A DNA stretch of 64,000 nucleotides from UBA6016 sp041915365. GTDB taxonomy: Bacteria; Campylobacterota; Campylobacteria; Campylobacterales; UBA6016. Location of the stretch: assembly GCA_041915365.1 (NCBI GenBank), contig JAYSBP010000009.1, positions 1-64,000 of the forward strand. Reading direction: 5' to 3'. Below are positions 7,750-16,930 of this stretch, piece by piece. Under the pieces are notes generated by a model, which saw nothing but the letters and a program-made list of their open reading frames with translations, searched no databases and was not told the origin of the DNA. Numbering within the stretch: the stretch's first letter is position 1; every line of letters starts with the position of its first letter. Made by a program: the position numbers and the translations under genes.

Positions 7750-8540
7750 TGATACATCAAACAGCGATAATCAAAGACGGTGCACAGCTTGGCCAAGGGG
7801 TCAAAGTAGGAGCCTATGCTTATATAGGGCCAAAAGTCGTTATAGGTGACGGATGCGAGATAGGCAACGGCGCACAAATAACAGGCAAAACCACAATAGG
7901 CAAAAATAACCGTATATTTTCGCACGCAGTTATAGGCACTATCCCTCAAGACCTGAAATATAACGGCGAAGAGACGGAGCTTGTTATCGGCGACGGCAAT
8001 ACGATAAGAGAGTTTTGCTTTTTTAACCCGGGTACGGCTCAAGGCGGCGGTATTACAAAAATAGGCAACGGGTCGCTCTTTATGGCTTATGTTCACATAG
8101 CGCATGATTGTATTATAGAAGATAACTGCATACTTGCAAATAACGCGACTCTTGCTGGGCACGTTGAACTAGGAAATCACGTTGTGGTAGGCGGTATGAC
8201 GCCGGTGCATCAGTTTGTTAAAGTCGGAGATTTTGCAATGCTTGGCGGTGCAAGTGCGGTAAATCAAGATATTCCTCCATACTGTTTGGCGGAGGGCAAT
8301 AGAGCTCACTTAAGGGGGCTAAACCTTGTCGGATTAAGACGCCATATTGAAAGAAGCGATATAGATGCGATAAAAAGAGCGTATAGGGAACTATTCTTGA
8401 AAGGCAGACCTTTAAGGGAAGCGGCCGAAGAACTGATGGCGATAGACAATGCCTATGTGCAAAAAATCGCAAAATTTTGCCTCGAGACAAAAAGAGGCAT
8501 ACCATACCACAGTAAAGATGCGGGTACGATAGATGAGTGA
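7749..8540 (+). CDS. lpxA: UDP-N-acetylglucosamine acyltransferase LpxA
   Basis: LpxA transfers a hydroxyacyl chain to UDP-GlcNAc, the first step of lipid A synthesis. The 263-residue protein has hexapeptide repeats through its first 190 residues (for example VVIGDGCEIG), giving the left-handed beta helix. The segment MAYVHIAHDC contains the catalytic-base histidine region. A C-terminal helical domain follows. It is coupled to fabZ by a one-base overlap and overlaps clpX by 8 bp. Confidence 0.96.
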   Translation: MIHQTAIIKDGAQLGQGVKVGAYAYIGPKVVIGDGCEIGNGAQITGKTTIGKNNRIFSHAVIGTIPQDLKYNGEETELVIGDGNTIREFCFFNPGTAQGGGITKIGNGSLFMAYVHIAHDCIIEDNCILANNATLAGHVELGNHVVVGGMTPVHQFVKVGDFAMLGGASAVNQDIPPYCLAEGNRAHLRGLNLVGLRRHIERSDIDAIKRAYRELFLKGRPLREAAEELMAIDNAYVQKIAKFCLETKRGIPYHSKDAGTIDE

Positions 8541-9777
8541 AAAAGTTTGTAATTTTTGCGGGGCGCACGATAGTGAGCAAAATCCGCTTTTGGCCGGTGA
8601 AGATGCGTATATTTGCAAAAACTGCGTTCTTAGCGCATACAAAATAATACTTGGCGAGCTTGCGGCTTCAAAAGATGAGGTAACAAGAGGAGAGGTAACA
8701 CCTAAAAAACTAAAAGAGGCTCTTGACGGATATGTGATAGGTCAAGATAGGGCAAAAAAAATTATTGCCGTTGCGGTTTATAATCACTACAAAAGAATCA
8801 TTAAAGGGCTTCCGGCGGATGATGACGATACGGAGCTAAAAAAATCAAATATTTTGCTTGTAGGCCCGACGGGTAGCGGTAAAACGCTTATTGCTCAGAC
8901 TCTTGCCAAATACCTTGACGTGCCTATTGCTATTACGGATGCTACAAGTCTTACAGAGGCTGGATATGTTGGCGAAGATGTCGAGAATATCCTTGTTAGA
9001 TTGCTTCAGGCCGCCGATGGAGACGTAAAAAAAGCCGAACACGGCATAGTATTTATAGATGAGGTTGACAAGATAGCTAGAATGAGCGAAAACCGCTCTA
9101 TTACAAGAGATGTATCAGGAGAGGGCGTGCAGCAGGCACTTCTCAAAATCATCGAGGGCAGTAGTGTCAATATCCCACCAAAGGGTGGCAGAAAGCATCC
9201 AAACCAAGAGTTTATACAGATGGATACTACGAATATCCTTTTTATAGCTGGCGGAGCATTCGACGGGCTTGGTGAAATCATCAAAAATAGAATCTCAGGC
9301 TCTTCTATGGGATTCTTACAAAAAGAAAAAACCGAGATAAAAGAGGAAAATATATTTGAGGCGATAGAGCCTGACGACCTTGTAAAATTTGGCCTTATAC
9401 CTGAGCTAATAGGAAGGCTTCACGTGATAGCAAGCCTTAGAGAACTTGATATTAAAGAGCTTGTGAGGGTATTCAAAGAACCTAAAAATTCAATTTTAAA
9501 ACAATACCAAAAACTATTTGCGATAGATGACGTGAAGCTAACTATCACGGAAGATGCCATCGAAGAGATATGCAAAGAGAGCATTAAGCGCAAGACTGGA
9601 GCTAGAGGGCTTAGAGCTATTATAGAAGATGTAATGACGGATACTATGTATGAACTTCCGGAGCTTGCTGGATATGAGGTGATAGTCAACAAGGATTGCA
9701 TCGAAAAAAATAGCGAGCCGCTAAAGGTGAAGCTAGGCAAATCTGAAACCTCAAAAGGCAAAAAAGCTAGCGCTTGA
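8533..9777 (+). CDS. clpX: ATP-dependent Clp protease ATP-binding subunit ClpX
   Basis: ClpX is the hexameric AAA+ unfoldase that feeds substrates to ClpP. The N-terminal zinc domain has CNFC and CKNC pairs. Walker A is GPTGSGKT, Walker B is IVFIDEVDK, and the pore and sensor regions follow. Its 414 residues are normal. The start lies inside the lpxA end. The link lpxA-clpX-mreB is a recurrent Campylobacterota gene order. Confidence 0.97.
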   Translation: MSEKVCNFCGAHDSEQNPLLAGEDAYICKNCVLSAYKIILGELAASKDEVTRGEVTPKKLKEALDGYVIGQDRAKKIIAVAVYNHYKRIIKGLPADDDDTELKKSNILLVGPTGSGKTLIAQTLAKYLDVPIAITDATSLTEAGYVGEDVENILVRLLQAADGDVKKAEHGIVFIDEVDKIARMSENRSITRDVSGEGVQQALLKIIEGSSVNIPPKGGRKHPNQEFIQMDTTNILFIAGGAFDGLGEIIKNRISGSSMGFLQKEKTEIKEENIFEAIEPDDLVKFGLIPELIGRLHVIASLRELDIKELVRVFKEPKNSILKQYQKLFAIDDVKLTITEDAIEEICKESIKRKTGARGLRAIIEDVMTDTMYELPELAGYEVIVNKDCIEKNSEPLKVKLGKSETSKGKKASA

Positions 9778-9805
9778 CGATAACAATTAAAAAAGGATAA
9801 AGGGT

Positions 9806-10840
9806 ATGTTTTTAGATAAATTAATAGGTTTTTTCTCAAGTGACCTTGCCATCGACCTGGGCACGGCAAATACGATAGTGAGTATCAGAGGTAAGGGTAT
9901 TATCATCAATGAGCCGTCCGTTGTTGCAGTGCAATCTGACAGATATGGCAAACAAAAAATTCTTGCCGTAGGACAAGAGGCAAAAGATATGATAGGTAAA
10001 ACACCTGGAAATATCACAGCCATTAGACCTATGAGAGACGGGGTTATCGCCGATTTTGACATAACAGAAAAGATGATTAGATACTTCATTGAAAAAGTAC
10101 ACAACAGACAAGCGTTTATCAGACCTCGTATCGTTATCTGTGTTCCTTACGGTCTTACGCAAGTTGAGAGAAAGGCTGTTAGAGAGTCTGCTATGTCTGC
10201 CGGCGCTAGAGAGGTTTATTTGGTTGATGAACCTATGGCGGCTGCTATTGGTGTCGGTCTGCCTGTAAAGGAGCCGCAAGGGAACGTTGTTGTGGACATC
10301 GGTGGCGGTACTACTGAGATAGGCGTCACATCTCTTGGCGGTCTTGTTATTAGCAAATCCATAAGAGTTGCGGGCGATAAGCTAGATAGCGACATCGTAA
10401 ACTATGTGAGAAAAAAATACAACCTTCTAATCGGTGAAAGAACTGCGGAAGACATCAAGATGACTATCGGTTCTGCCGTGAAGCTAGATGAGCCGCTCGT
10501 TATGACAATAAAAGGTAGAGACCAAATCAACGGTCTTCTCACGACTATCGAGTTTACGAGCGAAGAGGTTAGGGATGCGATAAAAGACTCTCTAAAAGCG
10601 ATACTTGATGCTGTAAGATTGGTACTAGAGCTTATGCCACCTGACCTTGCTGGGGATGTTGTGGAAAATGGTATCGTACTTACAGGAGGCGGTGCGCTTC
10701 TTAGAGGTCTTGACAAATATCTATCCGAGGCGGTCAAGCTTCCTGTGTTTGTTGCAGAGGAGCCGCTTCTTGCGGTTGTTAGAGGTACGGCTGCCGTACT
10801 AGAAGAGTTAGATCTGTTGCAACAAATCTCGTATGAGTAA
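9806..10840 (+). CDS. mreB: Rod shape-determining protein MreB
   Basis: MreB is the bacterial actin homologue that guides lateral wall synthesis. The 344-residue protein has the actin-like phosphate-1 loop DLGTANTIV near residue 17, phosphate-2 VVDIGGGTTEIGV near 160, and the adenosine loop LTGGGALLRGLD. The ATG follows an AAAGGATAAAGGG leader. It overlaps mreC by 8 bp, consistent with a shape operon. Confidence 0.96.
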   Translation: MFLDKLIGFFSSDLAIDLGTANTIVSIRGKGIIINEPSVVAVQSDRYGKQKILAVGQEAKDMIGKTPGNITAIRPMRDGVIADFDITEKMIRYFIEKVHNRQAFIRPRIVICVPYGLTQVERKAVRESAMSAGAREVYLVDEPMAAAIGVGLPVKEPQGNVVVDIGGGTTEIGVTSLGGLVISKSIRVAGDKLDSDIVNYVRKKYNLLIGERTAEDIKMTIGSAVKLDEPLVMTIKGRDQINGLLTTIEFTSEEVRDAIKDSLKAILDAVRLVLELMPPDLAGDVVENGIVLTGGGALLRGLDKYLSEAVKLPVFVAEEPLLAVVRGTAAVLEELDLLQQISYE

Positions 10841-11642
10841 AAAATGGATTGTTTCTAGTTTTCTAGCAGCATTCCTGTTTGCCGTTTATTATTTTTTCGG
10901 CTCTATGTTGCAAAGACAACTTTTGCCTTTGTTGTCTGGAGTCAGGATTGTCTACCTGAACGTGAGAGATTATTGCGACGATGCTATTTATAGGCATACG
11001 TTTCAAGCTGATACCATAGCCTCGCTAAAAGCCGAAAATGAGAAGCTTCAAAAAGAGGCTCTGCTGTACAAAAACAGCGTTAAAGATTTGGTATACAAGC
11101 AGGGGGCTAGCGATTTTCATATTTTTGACGGCAACCATAGTGTAAGTATCAAGCCTTCAAAGGCACTGTCTTATTCAAACTTGCCAAATCTATATAGAGT
11201 ATGGATAGATTTTACACCAACAGATAAAAATGCGAGCAGTACGGTACCAAAGGTCTATGGGATTGTGTATCCGGCTCAAAATAAGATAGACTCTGTATCT
11301 TGCGGCATAGCTCTCAAGAACCAAAACGGTAAATATGAGGCATATCTAAATGGTGATACGAAATGCTCTTATGGGGTATATGTCGGCAAGTCGAAAGCAC
11401 CCGGGGTGCTGTACGGTAAAAATCAAGATAAACTAGTTATCAAATATATCCCCACTTGGATGGAAGTAAAGCCAGGGGATGAGGTGATAACGAGCGGTCT
11501 TGACAATATATTTTTCGAGGGCGTTAGGGTCGGAACTGTAAAAAGTGTAAGCTCCGATAGCGCATACAAAGAGGTTCTTGTGGATGGCTACTACAACCCT
11601 CTATCGCCGAACTATTTTTATGTAATCGAAAAAGCCAAATAA
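10833..11642 (+). CDS. mreC: Rod shape-determining protein MreC
   Basis: MreC is a periplasmic scaffold that links MreB filaments to the wall-synthesis machinery. The 269-residue protein starts with a transmembrane helix (about residues 7-26). A coiled coil around residues 60-90 (ASLKAENEKLQKEALLYKN) and a beta-rich C-terminal domain ending YNPLSPNYFYVIEKAK follow. No mreD follows; carB is next after 34 bp. Sequence conservation is lower than for MreB, as is normal. Confidence 0.9.
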   Translation: MSKKWIVSSFLAAFLFAVYYFFGSMLQRQLLPLLSGVRIVYLNVRDYCDDAIYRHTFQADTIASLKAENEKLQKEALLYKNSVKDLVYKQGASDFHIFDGNHSVSIKPSKALSYSNLPNLYRVWIDFTPTDKNASSTVPKVYGIVYPAQNKIDSVSCGIALKNQNGKYEAYLNGDTKCSYGVYVGKSKAPGVLYGKNQDKLVIKYIPTWMEVKPGDEVITSGLDNIFFEGVRVGTVKSVSSDSAYKEVLVDGYYNPLSPNYFYVIEKAK

Positions 11643-11676
11643 ATTTGTATAACGAAATCATAATAAGGGGTAAAAG

Positions 11677-14600
11677 ATGAGAAAAAAACTTACAAAAAAA
11701 AGAAACGACATCCAAACAATCCTACTGATAGGTTCAGGTCCTATCGTAATTGGGCAAGCGTGTGAGTTTGACTACTCTGGCGCTCAAGCCGCAAAAACCC
11801 TAAAAGAGCTTGGGTATCGTGTCGTTCTCATCAATTCAAACCCCGCAACTATTATGACAGACCCAGAGTTTGCAGATAAAACCTATATTGAGCCAATAAC
11901 TGAAGATGTCGTAGCAAAAATAATAGCACAGGAAAAAGTGGATGCCGTACTTCCGACAATGGGCGGACAAACGGCTCTTAATATTGCTATGAAAATGCAC
12001 GAGAAGGGGATGCTTGAAGGTGTAAAATTCCTAGGCGCAAATCCGGAGGCAATCAAAAAAGGTGAAGATAGACAGGTATTTAAAGAGTGTATGCTCAAAA
12101 TAGGGATGGATATTCCAAAAAGTAAATATGCCTACGCCGTAGAAGAGGCGTGCGAGGCGGCAAAAGAGATGGGCTTTCCGCTTATTATCAGGGCTTCTTT
12201 TACTCTTGCTGGTGGCGGCTCAGGGGTAGCGTACAATATCGATGAGTTTAAAGACCTTGCGATGAAGGGGATAGAGGCAAGCCCTATAGGAGAAATTCTA
12301 ATCGAAGAGAGTCTTCTCGGGTGGAAAGAGTATGAAATGGAAGTTATCCGTGACTCTGCAGATAACTGCATCATTGTGTGCTCAATAGAAAATCTCGACC
12401 CGATGGGTGTGCATACGGGAGATTCAATAACCATAGCTCCGGCACTTACGCTAACGGATAAAGAGTATCAAAGGATGAGAGATGCGTCTTTTGCGATACT
12501 CAGAGAGATAGGCGTCGATACCGGCGGTTCAAACGTACAGTTTGCCATCAATCCGAACACAGGGAGAATGACTGTTATTGAGATGAACCCTAGGGTCTCT
12601 CGTAGCTCGGCTCTAGCATCAAAAGCGACAGGCTATCCGATAGCAAAAATAGCTACGCTACTTGCCGTCGGCTTTACTCTTGACGAGATAGAAAATGACA
12701 TCACCGGTACTGCCGCCTCTTTTGAGCCGACAATCGACTACATCGTAACTAAGCTTCCTAGATTTACATTTGAGAAGTTCACAGGTGCAGACTCGACACT
12801 TACTACTTCGATGAAATCGGTCGGTGAGGCGATGGCGATAGGCACTACTTTTAAAGAGTCTATACAAAAAGCGCTTTGTTCTTTGGAGACAGGGCTAACA
12901 GGCTTTGATAATATGGGTGGAGATGATGAGTCAATCAAAAAAGAGATTAGAAGACCAAACGCAGATAGAGTGCTGTATGTTGCGGAGGGCTTCAGAAGAG
13001 GTTTGAGTATCGATGAGATATTCGCTCTTTCAAAAATTGACCCTTGGTTTTTGGGTGAAATAAAAGAGATAGTTGACTTCGAGAAAAAAGTCAGCAGTTC
13101 GCTCCTAAGTGACAAAGATGCTCTTTTTGCCGCAAAATCGATGGGCTTTAGCGATATGAGACTTGCCAAACTTGCAGGCGTCAATGAAGGGGATGTCAAA
13201 GAGGCTAGAAATAGAAAAGGGATAGCCCTTACTTATAATGAAGTTGATACTTGTGCCGCAGAGTTTAGAGCATTGACCCCTTATCTATACTCAAGCTACG
13301 AGCAAAATCCGTACGCCAAAAATGAGACGCTTTTTGAGGGTGACAAGAAAGTCATGATTATCGGAGGTGGACCAAACAGAATAGGGCAGGGGATAGAGTT
13401 TGACTACTGTTGCGTTCACGCCGCATTTGCCCTAAAAGACATGGGTGTGCGCTCAATAATGCTAAACTGCAACCCTGAGACGGTATCGACAGACTACGAT
13501 ACGAGTGATATATTGTTTTTTGAACCGATAGATTTTGAAAGAGTGAGTTCTATCATCGACAAAGAGCAGCCAGACGGTATCATCGTGCATTTTGGCGGAC
13601 AAACTCCACTAAAGCTATCTAAAAAAATAGCCGCTTACGGTGGAAAAATCATCGGAACTAGCGCCGACACTATAGATGTTGCCGAAGATAGAAGACTATT
13701 TAGCGAATTTGCTGAAAAAACAGAGCTTTTGCAACCTAGAAATGCAACAGCCACAAGTATAGATGAGGCGGCAAAATATGCAAATGAGATAGGATATCCG
13801 GTGCTTGTACGACCTTCATTTGTCCTTGGCGGTAGAGCGATGAGAACTGTGGATAGCGAAGAGGAACTAAGAAACTATATGGCGGAAGCTATATCGGTCA
13901 GCCATAATTCACCGGTGCTTATAGACAAATTCCTAGAAGGGGCTATAGAGCTTGATGCGGACGCCATCACTGACGGTGTTGACGTGTATGTGGGCGGCGT
14001 AATGCAACACATTGAAGAGGCCGGTATTCACTCTGGCGACTCTGCTTGCTCACTCCCTCCGGTTTCTCTTGATGAAGCTATGATAAAAGAGGTTAGGGCT
14101 ACGACTGCCAAAATAGCCTTGGCACTAGGAGTAAAAGGACTTCTTAATATTCAATTTGCAATTTTTGAGGGCAAGCTGTATCTTATCGAGGTCAATCCTA
14201 GAGCCAGCCGAACTGTCCCATTTGTCTCAAAAGCCACAGGTGTTCCGATGGCAAAGGTAGCTACAAGAGTAATGTGGCAAGGCAACTTAAGAGAAGCTCT
14301 CAAGTTTTACGATAAACATGGTGTCGTATACGAAGAGGATGGATTGCTAATTCCTAGACTAAAAGGGCACATAGCCGTTAAAGAGGCGGTATTTCCGTTC
14401 AACAAACTTGCCGGCTCCGATGTAAGCCTTGGGCCTGAGATGAAGTCTACGGGCGAGGTTATGGGTATATCTAGCGACTTTGGAGTCTCTTTTGCCAAAA
14501 GTCAAGCGGCTGCTGGCAATAGACTTCCAAAAAGCGGTAAGCTATTTATATCACTATCGCAAGCCGACAAAGTTCACGCAGTAAGTCTTGCAAAAGAGTA

Positions 14601-14928
14601 TAAAGCCCTTGGTTTTAGCCTAATAGCCACTGGCGGCACGGCAAAAGCTATTAATGAAGCCGGTGTAGAGTGTGAGAGCGTACTAAAAATATCAGAGGGT
14701 AGACCAAATATTGAAGACCACCTCAAAAATGGTGAAATAGCGATGGTTATAAACACGTCGGACAATCAATCGGTTAAAAACGATACGACAAAAATTCGTC
14801 AATCCGTAGTCAGATTTTCTGTTCCGTATATCACGACAATAGCGGCTGCAAATGCAGCGGTTGAAGCGGCGAAAGGGCTTCAAAGAGGTGACCTGTCGGT
14901 CAAAGCAATACAAGACTATCTAGGCTAA
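11677..14928 (+). CDS. carB: Carbamoyl-phosphate synthase large subunit CarB
   Basis: CarB makes carbamoyl phosphate from ammonia, bicarbonate and two ATP for pyrimidine and arginine synthesis. The full 1083-residue protein contains two homologous ATP-grasp halves. One begins at the N-terminus (GSGPIVIGQACEFDYSG) and one near residue 558 (GGGPNRIGQGIEFDYC). A C-terminal MGS-like regulatory domain contains VSLAKEYKALGFSLIATGGT. The small subunit carA is not in the window. The stop overlaps the next ATG by one base. Confidence 0.97.
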   Translation: MRKKLTKKRNDIQTILLIGSGPIVIGQACEFDYSGAQAAKTLKELGYRVVLINSNPATIMTDPEFADKTYIEPITEDVVAKIIAQEKVDAVLPTMGGQTALNIAMKMHEKGMLEGVKFLGANPEAIKKGEDRQVFKECMLKIGMDIPKSKYAYAVEEACEAAKEMGFPLIIRASFTLAGGGSGVAYNIDEFKDLAMKGIEASPIGEILIEESLLGWKEYEMEVIRDSADNCIIVCSIENLDPMGVHTGDSITIAPALTLTDKEYQRMRDASFAILREIGVDTGGSNVQFAINPNTGRMTVIEMNPRVSRSSALASKATGYPIAKIATLLAVGFTLDEIENDITGTAASFEPTIDYIVTKLPRFTFEKFTGADSTLTTSMKSVGEAMAIGTTFKESIQKALCSLETGLTGFDNMGGDDESIKKEIRRPNADRVLYVAEGFRRGLSIDEIFALSKIDPWFLGEIKEIVDFEKKVSSSLLSDKDALFAAKSMGFSDMRLAKLAGVNEGDVKEARNRKGIALTYNEVDTCAAEFRALTPYLYSSYEQNPYAKNETLFEGDKKVMIIGGGPNRIGQGIEFDYCCVHAAFALKDMGVRSIMLNCNPETVSTDYDTSDILFFEPIDFERVSSIIDKEQPDGIIVHFGGQTPLKLSKKIAAYGGKIIGTSADTIDVAEDRRLFSEFAEKTELLQPRNATATSIDEAAKYANEIGYPVLVRPSFVLGGRAMRTVDSEEELRNYMAEAISVSHNSPVLIDKFLEGAIELDADAITDGVDVYVGGVMQHIEEAGIHSGDSACSLPPVSLDEAMIKEVRATTAKIALALGVKGLLNIQFAIFEGKLYLIEVNPRASRTVPFVSKATGVPMAKVATRVMWQGNLREALKFYDKHGVVYEEDGLLIPRLKGHIAVKEAVFPFNKLAGSDVSLGPEMKSTGEVMGISSDFGVSFAKSQAAAGNRLPKSGKLFISLSQADKVHAVSLAKEYKALGFSLIATGGTAKAINEAGVECESVLKISEGRPNIEDHLKNGEIAMVINTSDNQSVKNDTTKIRQSVVRFSVPYITTIAAANAAVEAAKGLQRGDLSVKAIQDYLG

Positions 14929-15368
14929 TGGACCCCCAAAAAATATATCTCGTCCAGACCGATACGACAGTTGGTCTGGCCTCTCAAAACAAAGAGGCTC
15001 TAAGAAATGCGAAAGAGAGAGCTGAAAATAAACCTTTTATCATTACCGTTGCCGGATGCGGCGAGCTAAAGAAATTAACAAGAGTTCCAAGAAAAAAACG
15101 TAAGCTTGTCCGTAGGGCAAAAAAAACCACTTTTGTATATCCTCACAAAAACTTGGCAGTAAGAGTTGTGCAAGATGGTAGCTATTATGAGTTTTTAAAG
15201 CTGTTTGGGTGGATGTACTCAACTAGTGCGAATGAGGCTGGAAAAGGGTTTGATTTATCTTTTGCCAAAGGTGTGGCAGATGAGATAGTTGGCGCAGAAG
15301 ATTATTTAAAGGAAGGCAAGGCTTCAAAAATAATTTTGCTTGCCAAAAAAATGAAAAAAATACGATGA
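14928..15368 (+). CDS. Short Sua5/YciO/YrdC-family protein
   Basis: The 146-residue protein resembles the YrdC fold that binds ATP and threonylcarbamoyl-adenylate in t6A tRNA modification. Family landmarks are TDTTVGL near residue 11, a KPF segment, and TSANEAGKG near 100. It is shorter than typical TsaC (about 190 residues) and lacks a Sua5 domain, so its activity is uncertain. It starts one base into the carB stop and overlaps the AEC transporter gene (ATGA). Confidence 0.75.
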   Translation: MDPQKIYLVQTDTTVGLASQNKEALRNAKERAENKPFIITVAGCGELKKLTRVPRKKRKLVRRAKKTTFVYPHKNLAVRVVQDGSYYEFLKLFGWMYSTSANEAGKGFDLSFAKGVADEIVGAEDYLKEGKASKIILLAKKMKKIR

Positions 15369-16258
15369 GTCTTTTACTCTCTATCCTCGGCGTTTACTTT
15401 TTTGTCTCTCTTGGATTTGCGGCAAAACGTATGTTTGGCGAAATACACGAGCGCACTCTTGTTCTTTTATCTGTTTATTTTTTGCAACCGATTCTATCTT
15501 TTTGGGGAATTTTAGGTGCAAAAATAGATTTTTCGGCGCTTAGCGCACCTTTTGTTTATTTTGGCATTTCGCTGTTTGCCGCTATGTTTGGATTTTTTGT
15601 TTTTAGCCGTGTTTTTGCCGACAAAAAAGACGCAGTTATAGTAACGGCTGGAGGCATAATAGGAAATACCGGAAATCTAGGCATTCCACTACTTCTTGCG
15701 ATGTTTGGAAAAACCGCCGTTCTTTATGCCGTCCTTATCAATGTAGCAAATATTTTTGTCCTTTACGTCGTCGGAGTTTTCTTGTATTCTCTTGGTAGCT
15801 ATACGGCCAGAGATGCGATAAAAAATATCCTCTCGATGCCAGTCGTTTGGTCTACTTCCATCGCTATTTTGATGAACTATTTTGGGATTACACTTCCTGA
15901 CGCTTTTAATCAGACTATAGAGATGGGAGCTTACACTTCTATGACTTTGCAGCTCATTATCTTTGGAGTGTTTCTTGGTGGACTAGGTAGGTTTCGCCCT
16001 GACTTTAAGCTTATGGTTTGGGGGATGGGGTATAAATTTATGGCTGTTCCTCTTTTTGCGTTTTTGGTTTTGAGCTTTTTGAGTATTGACCCGTTCATTA
16101 AAAGCCTAATATTTTTGCAAGTATGTATGCCCCTTGCCGTAAACAATGTCAATTTAGCATCGTTGTACGGTTGCAAGCCATACACCGTAACCGCAAATAT
16201 TCTAGCCAGTTCGCTTTTATTTGTCGGCTTAATCTTTATCTACAAGAGCATATTTTAA
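15365..16258 (+). CDS. AEC-family (auxin efflux carrier-like) transporter
   Basis: The 297-residue integral membrane protein has about ten hydrophobic segments. The central motif GGIIGNTGNLGIPLLLAMFG matches the AEC/MdcF family crossover region with conserved asparagines. Bacterial members carry malonate or other organic acids, but the substrate cannot be inferred here. The gene starts inside the preceding stop (ATGA), so it is probably expressed with carB and the YrdC-like gene. Confidence 0.82.
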   Translation: MSLLLSILGVYFFVSLGFAAKRMFGEIHERTLVLLSVYFLQPILSFWGILGAKIDFSALSAPFVYFGISLFAAMFGFFVFSRVFADKKDAVIVTAGGIIGNTGNLGIPLLLAMFGKTAVLYAVLINVANIFVLYVVGVFLYSLGSYTARDAIKNILSMPVVWSTSIAILMNYFGITLPDAFNQTIEMGAYTSMTLQLIIFGVFLGGLGRFRPDFKLMVWGMGYKFMAVPLFAFLVLSFLSIDPFIKSLIFLQVCMPLAVNNVNLASLYGCKPYTVTANILASSLLFVGLIFIYKSIF

Positions 16259-16287
16259 AATAGCGAAAACTTTATTTTGGAGAGACA

Positions 16288-16929
16288 ATGAAGCACTACA
16301 TAAAAAAAATCTCGCAGGTGTCGGCTTTTGGCTCTATGGCTGTACTTGCGGCACTTGCTGTCAGCGGATGTTCCGAAAAGCCAAAAGAAGAGTCTGGCGG
16401 TGGTGTAGCCGAGGCGGCTAAAGCGCAAGGGCAATTTATGGTTATTCAAGAGGTCTCGGAGGGTAAGTACAAAGTCGTGGAGCAATATCCTGCTAACGGC
16501 CCAAGTCGTGCGATACTAAAAGACGTCAACGGTACGGAGAAGCTTCTTAGCGAGGCAGAGCTAAAAAAACTTGCCGAAGATGAAGCAAAAAAAGTAGAAA
16601 ACAACACCTCAAATCTAGCAAAAGCTCCAAATGAGCAGATGCACTCCGGTGGCATGAGCCTTGGAGAGACGATACTAGCCTCAGCGGCAGGTGCGCTCAT
16701 AGGCGGTTACCTTGCCAATAAGCTGTTTAATAATCCAAATTTTCAGGCAAATCAGCGGATGAATACGCCAACACAAATGAGTCAGCCAGCCACGAAAACG
16801 CCGTCAAGCGCTACGGGTACTGCGGCAAAACCTCAAAGCGGTTACTTCAAACAATCACCTGTTCAATCTCCCGCTACACCAACAGGTAGTCCTACAAGCT
16901 CTACATCCACTCAAAGTTACGGGAGCTAA
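16288..16929 (+). CDS. UPF0323-family lipoprotein
   Basis: The 213-residue protein has a signal peptide with a lipobox ending AVSGC near residue 28. A charged stretch, a glycine-rich segment (SAAGALIGGYLANKLF) resembling a glycine zipper, and a low-complexity Ser/Thr/Pro/Gln tail follow. It resembles the UPF0323 lipoproteins that precede the glutathionylspermidine-synthase-like gene in Campylobacter. Its function is unknown. It lies 1 bp before the next gene, so the two are very likely an operon. Confidence 0.8.
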   Translation: MKHYIKKISQVSAFGSMAVLAALAVSGCSEKPKEESGGGVAEAAKAQGQFMVIQEVSEGKYKVVEQYPANGPSRAILKDVNGTEKLLSEAELKKLAEDEAKKVENNTSNLAKAPNEQMHSGGMSLGETILASAAGALIGGYLANKLFNNPNFQANQRMNTPTQMSQPATKTPSSATGTAAKPQSGYFKQSPVQSPATPTGSPTSSTSTQSYGS

Positions 16930-16930
16930 G

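Noticed and set aside
7410..8162. A 250-codon open frame on the minus strand across fabZ and lpxA
   Set aside because: It crosses two conserved genes, lacks a ribosome binding site and has no recognisable domain.
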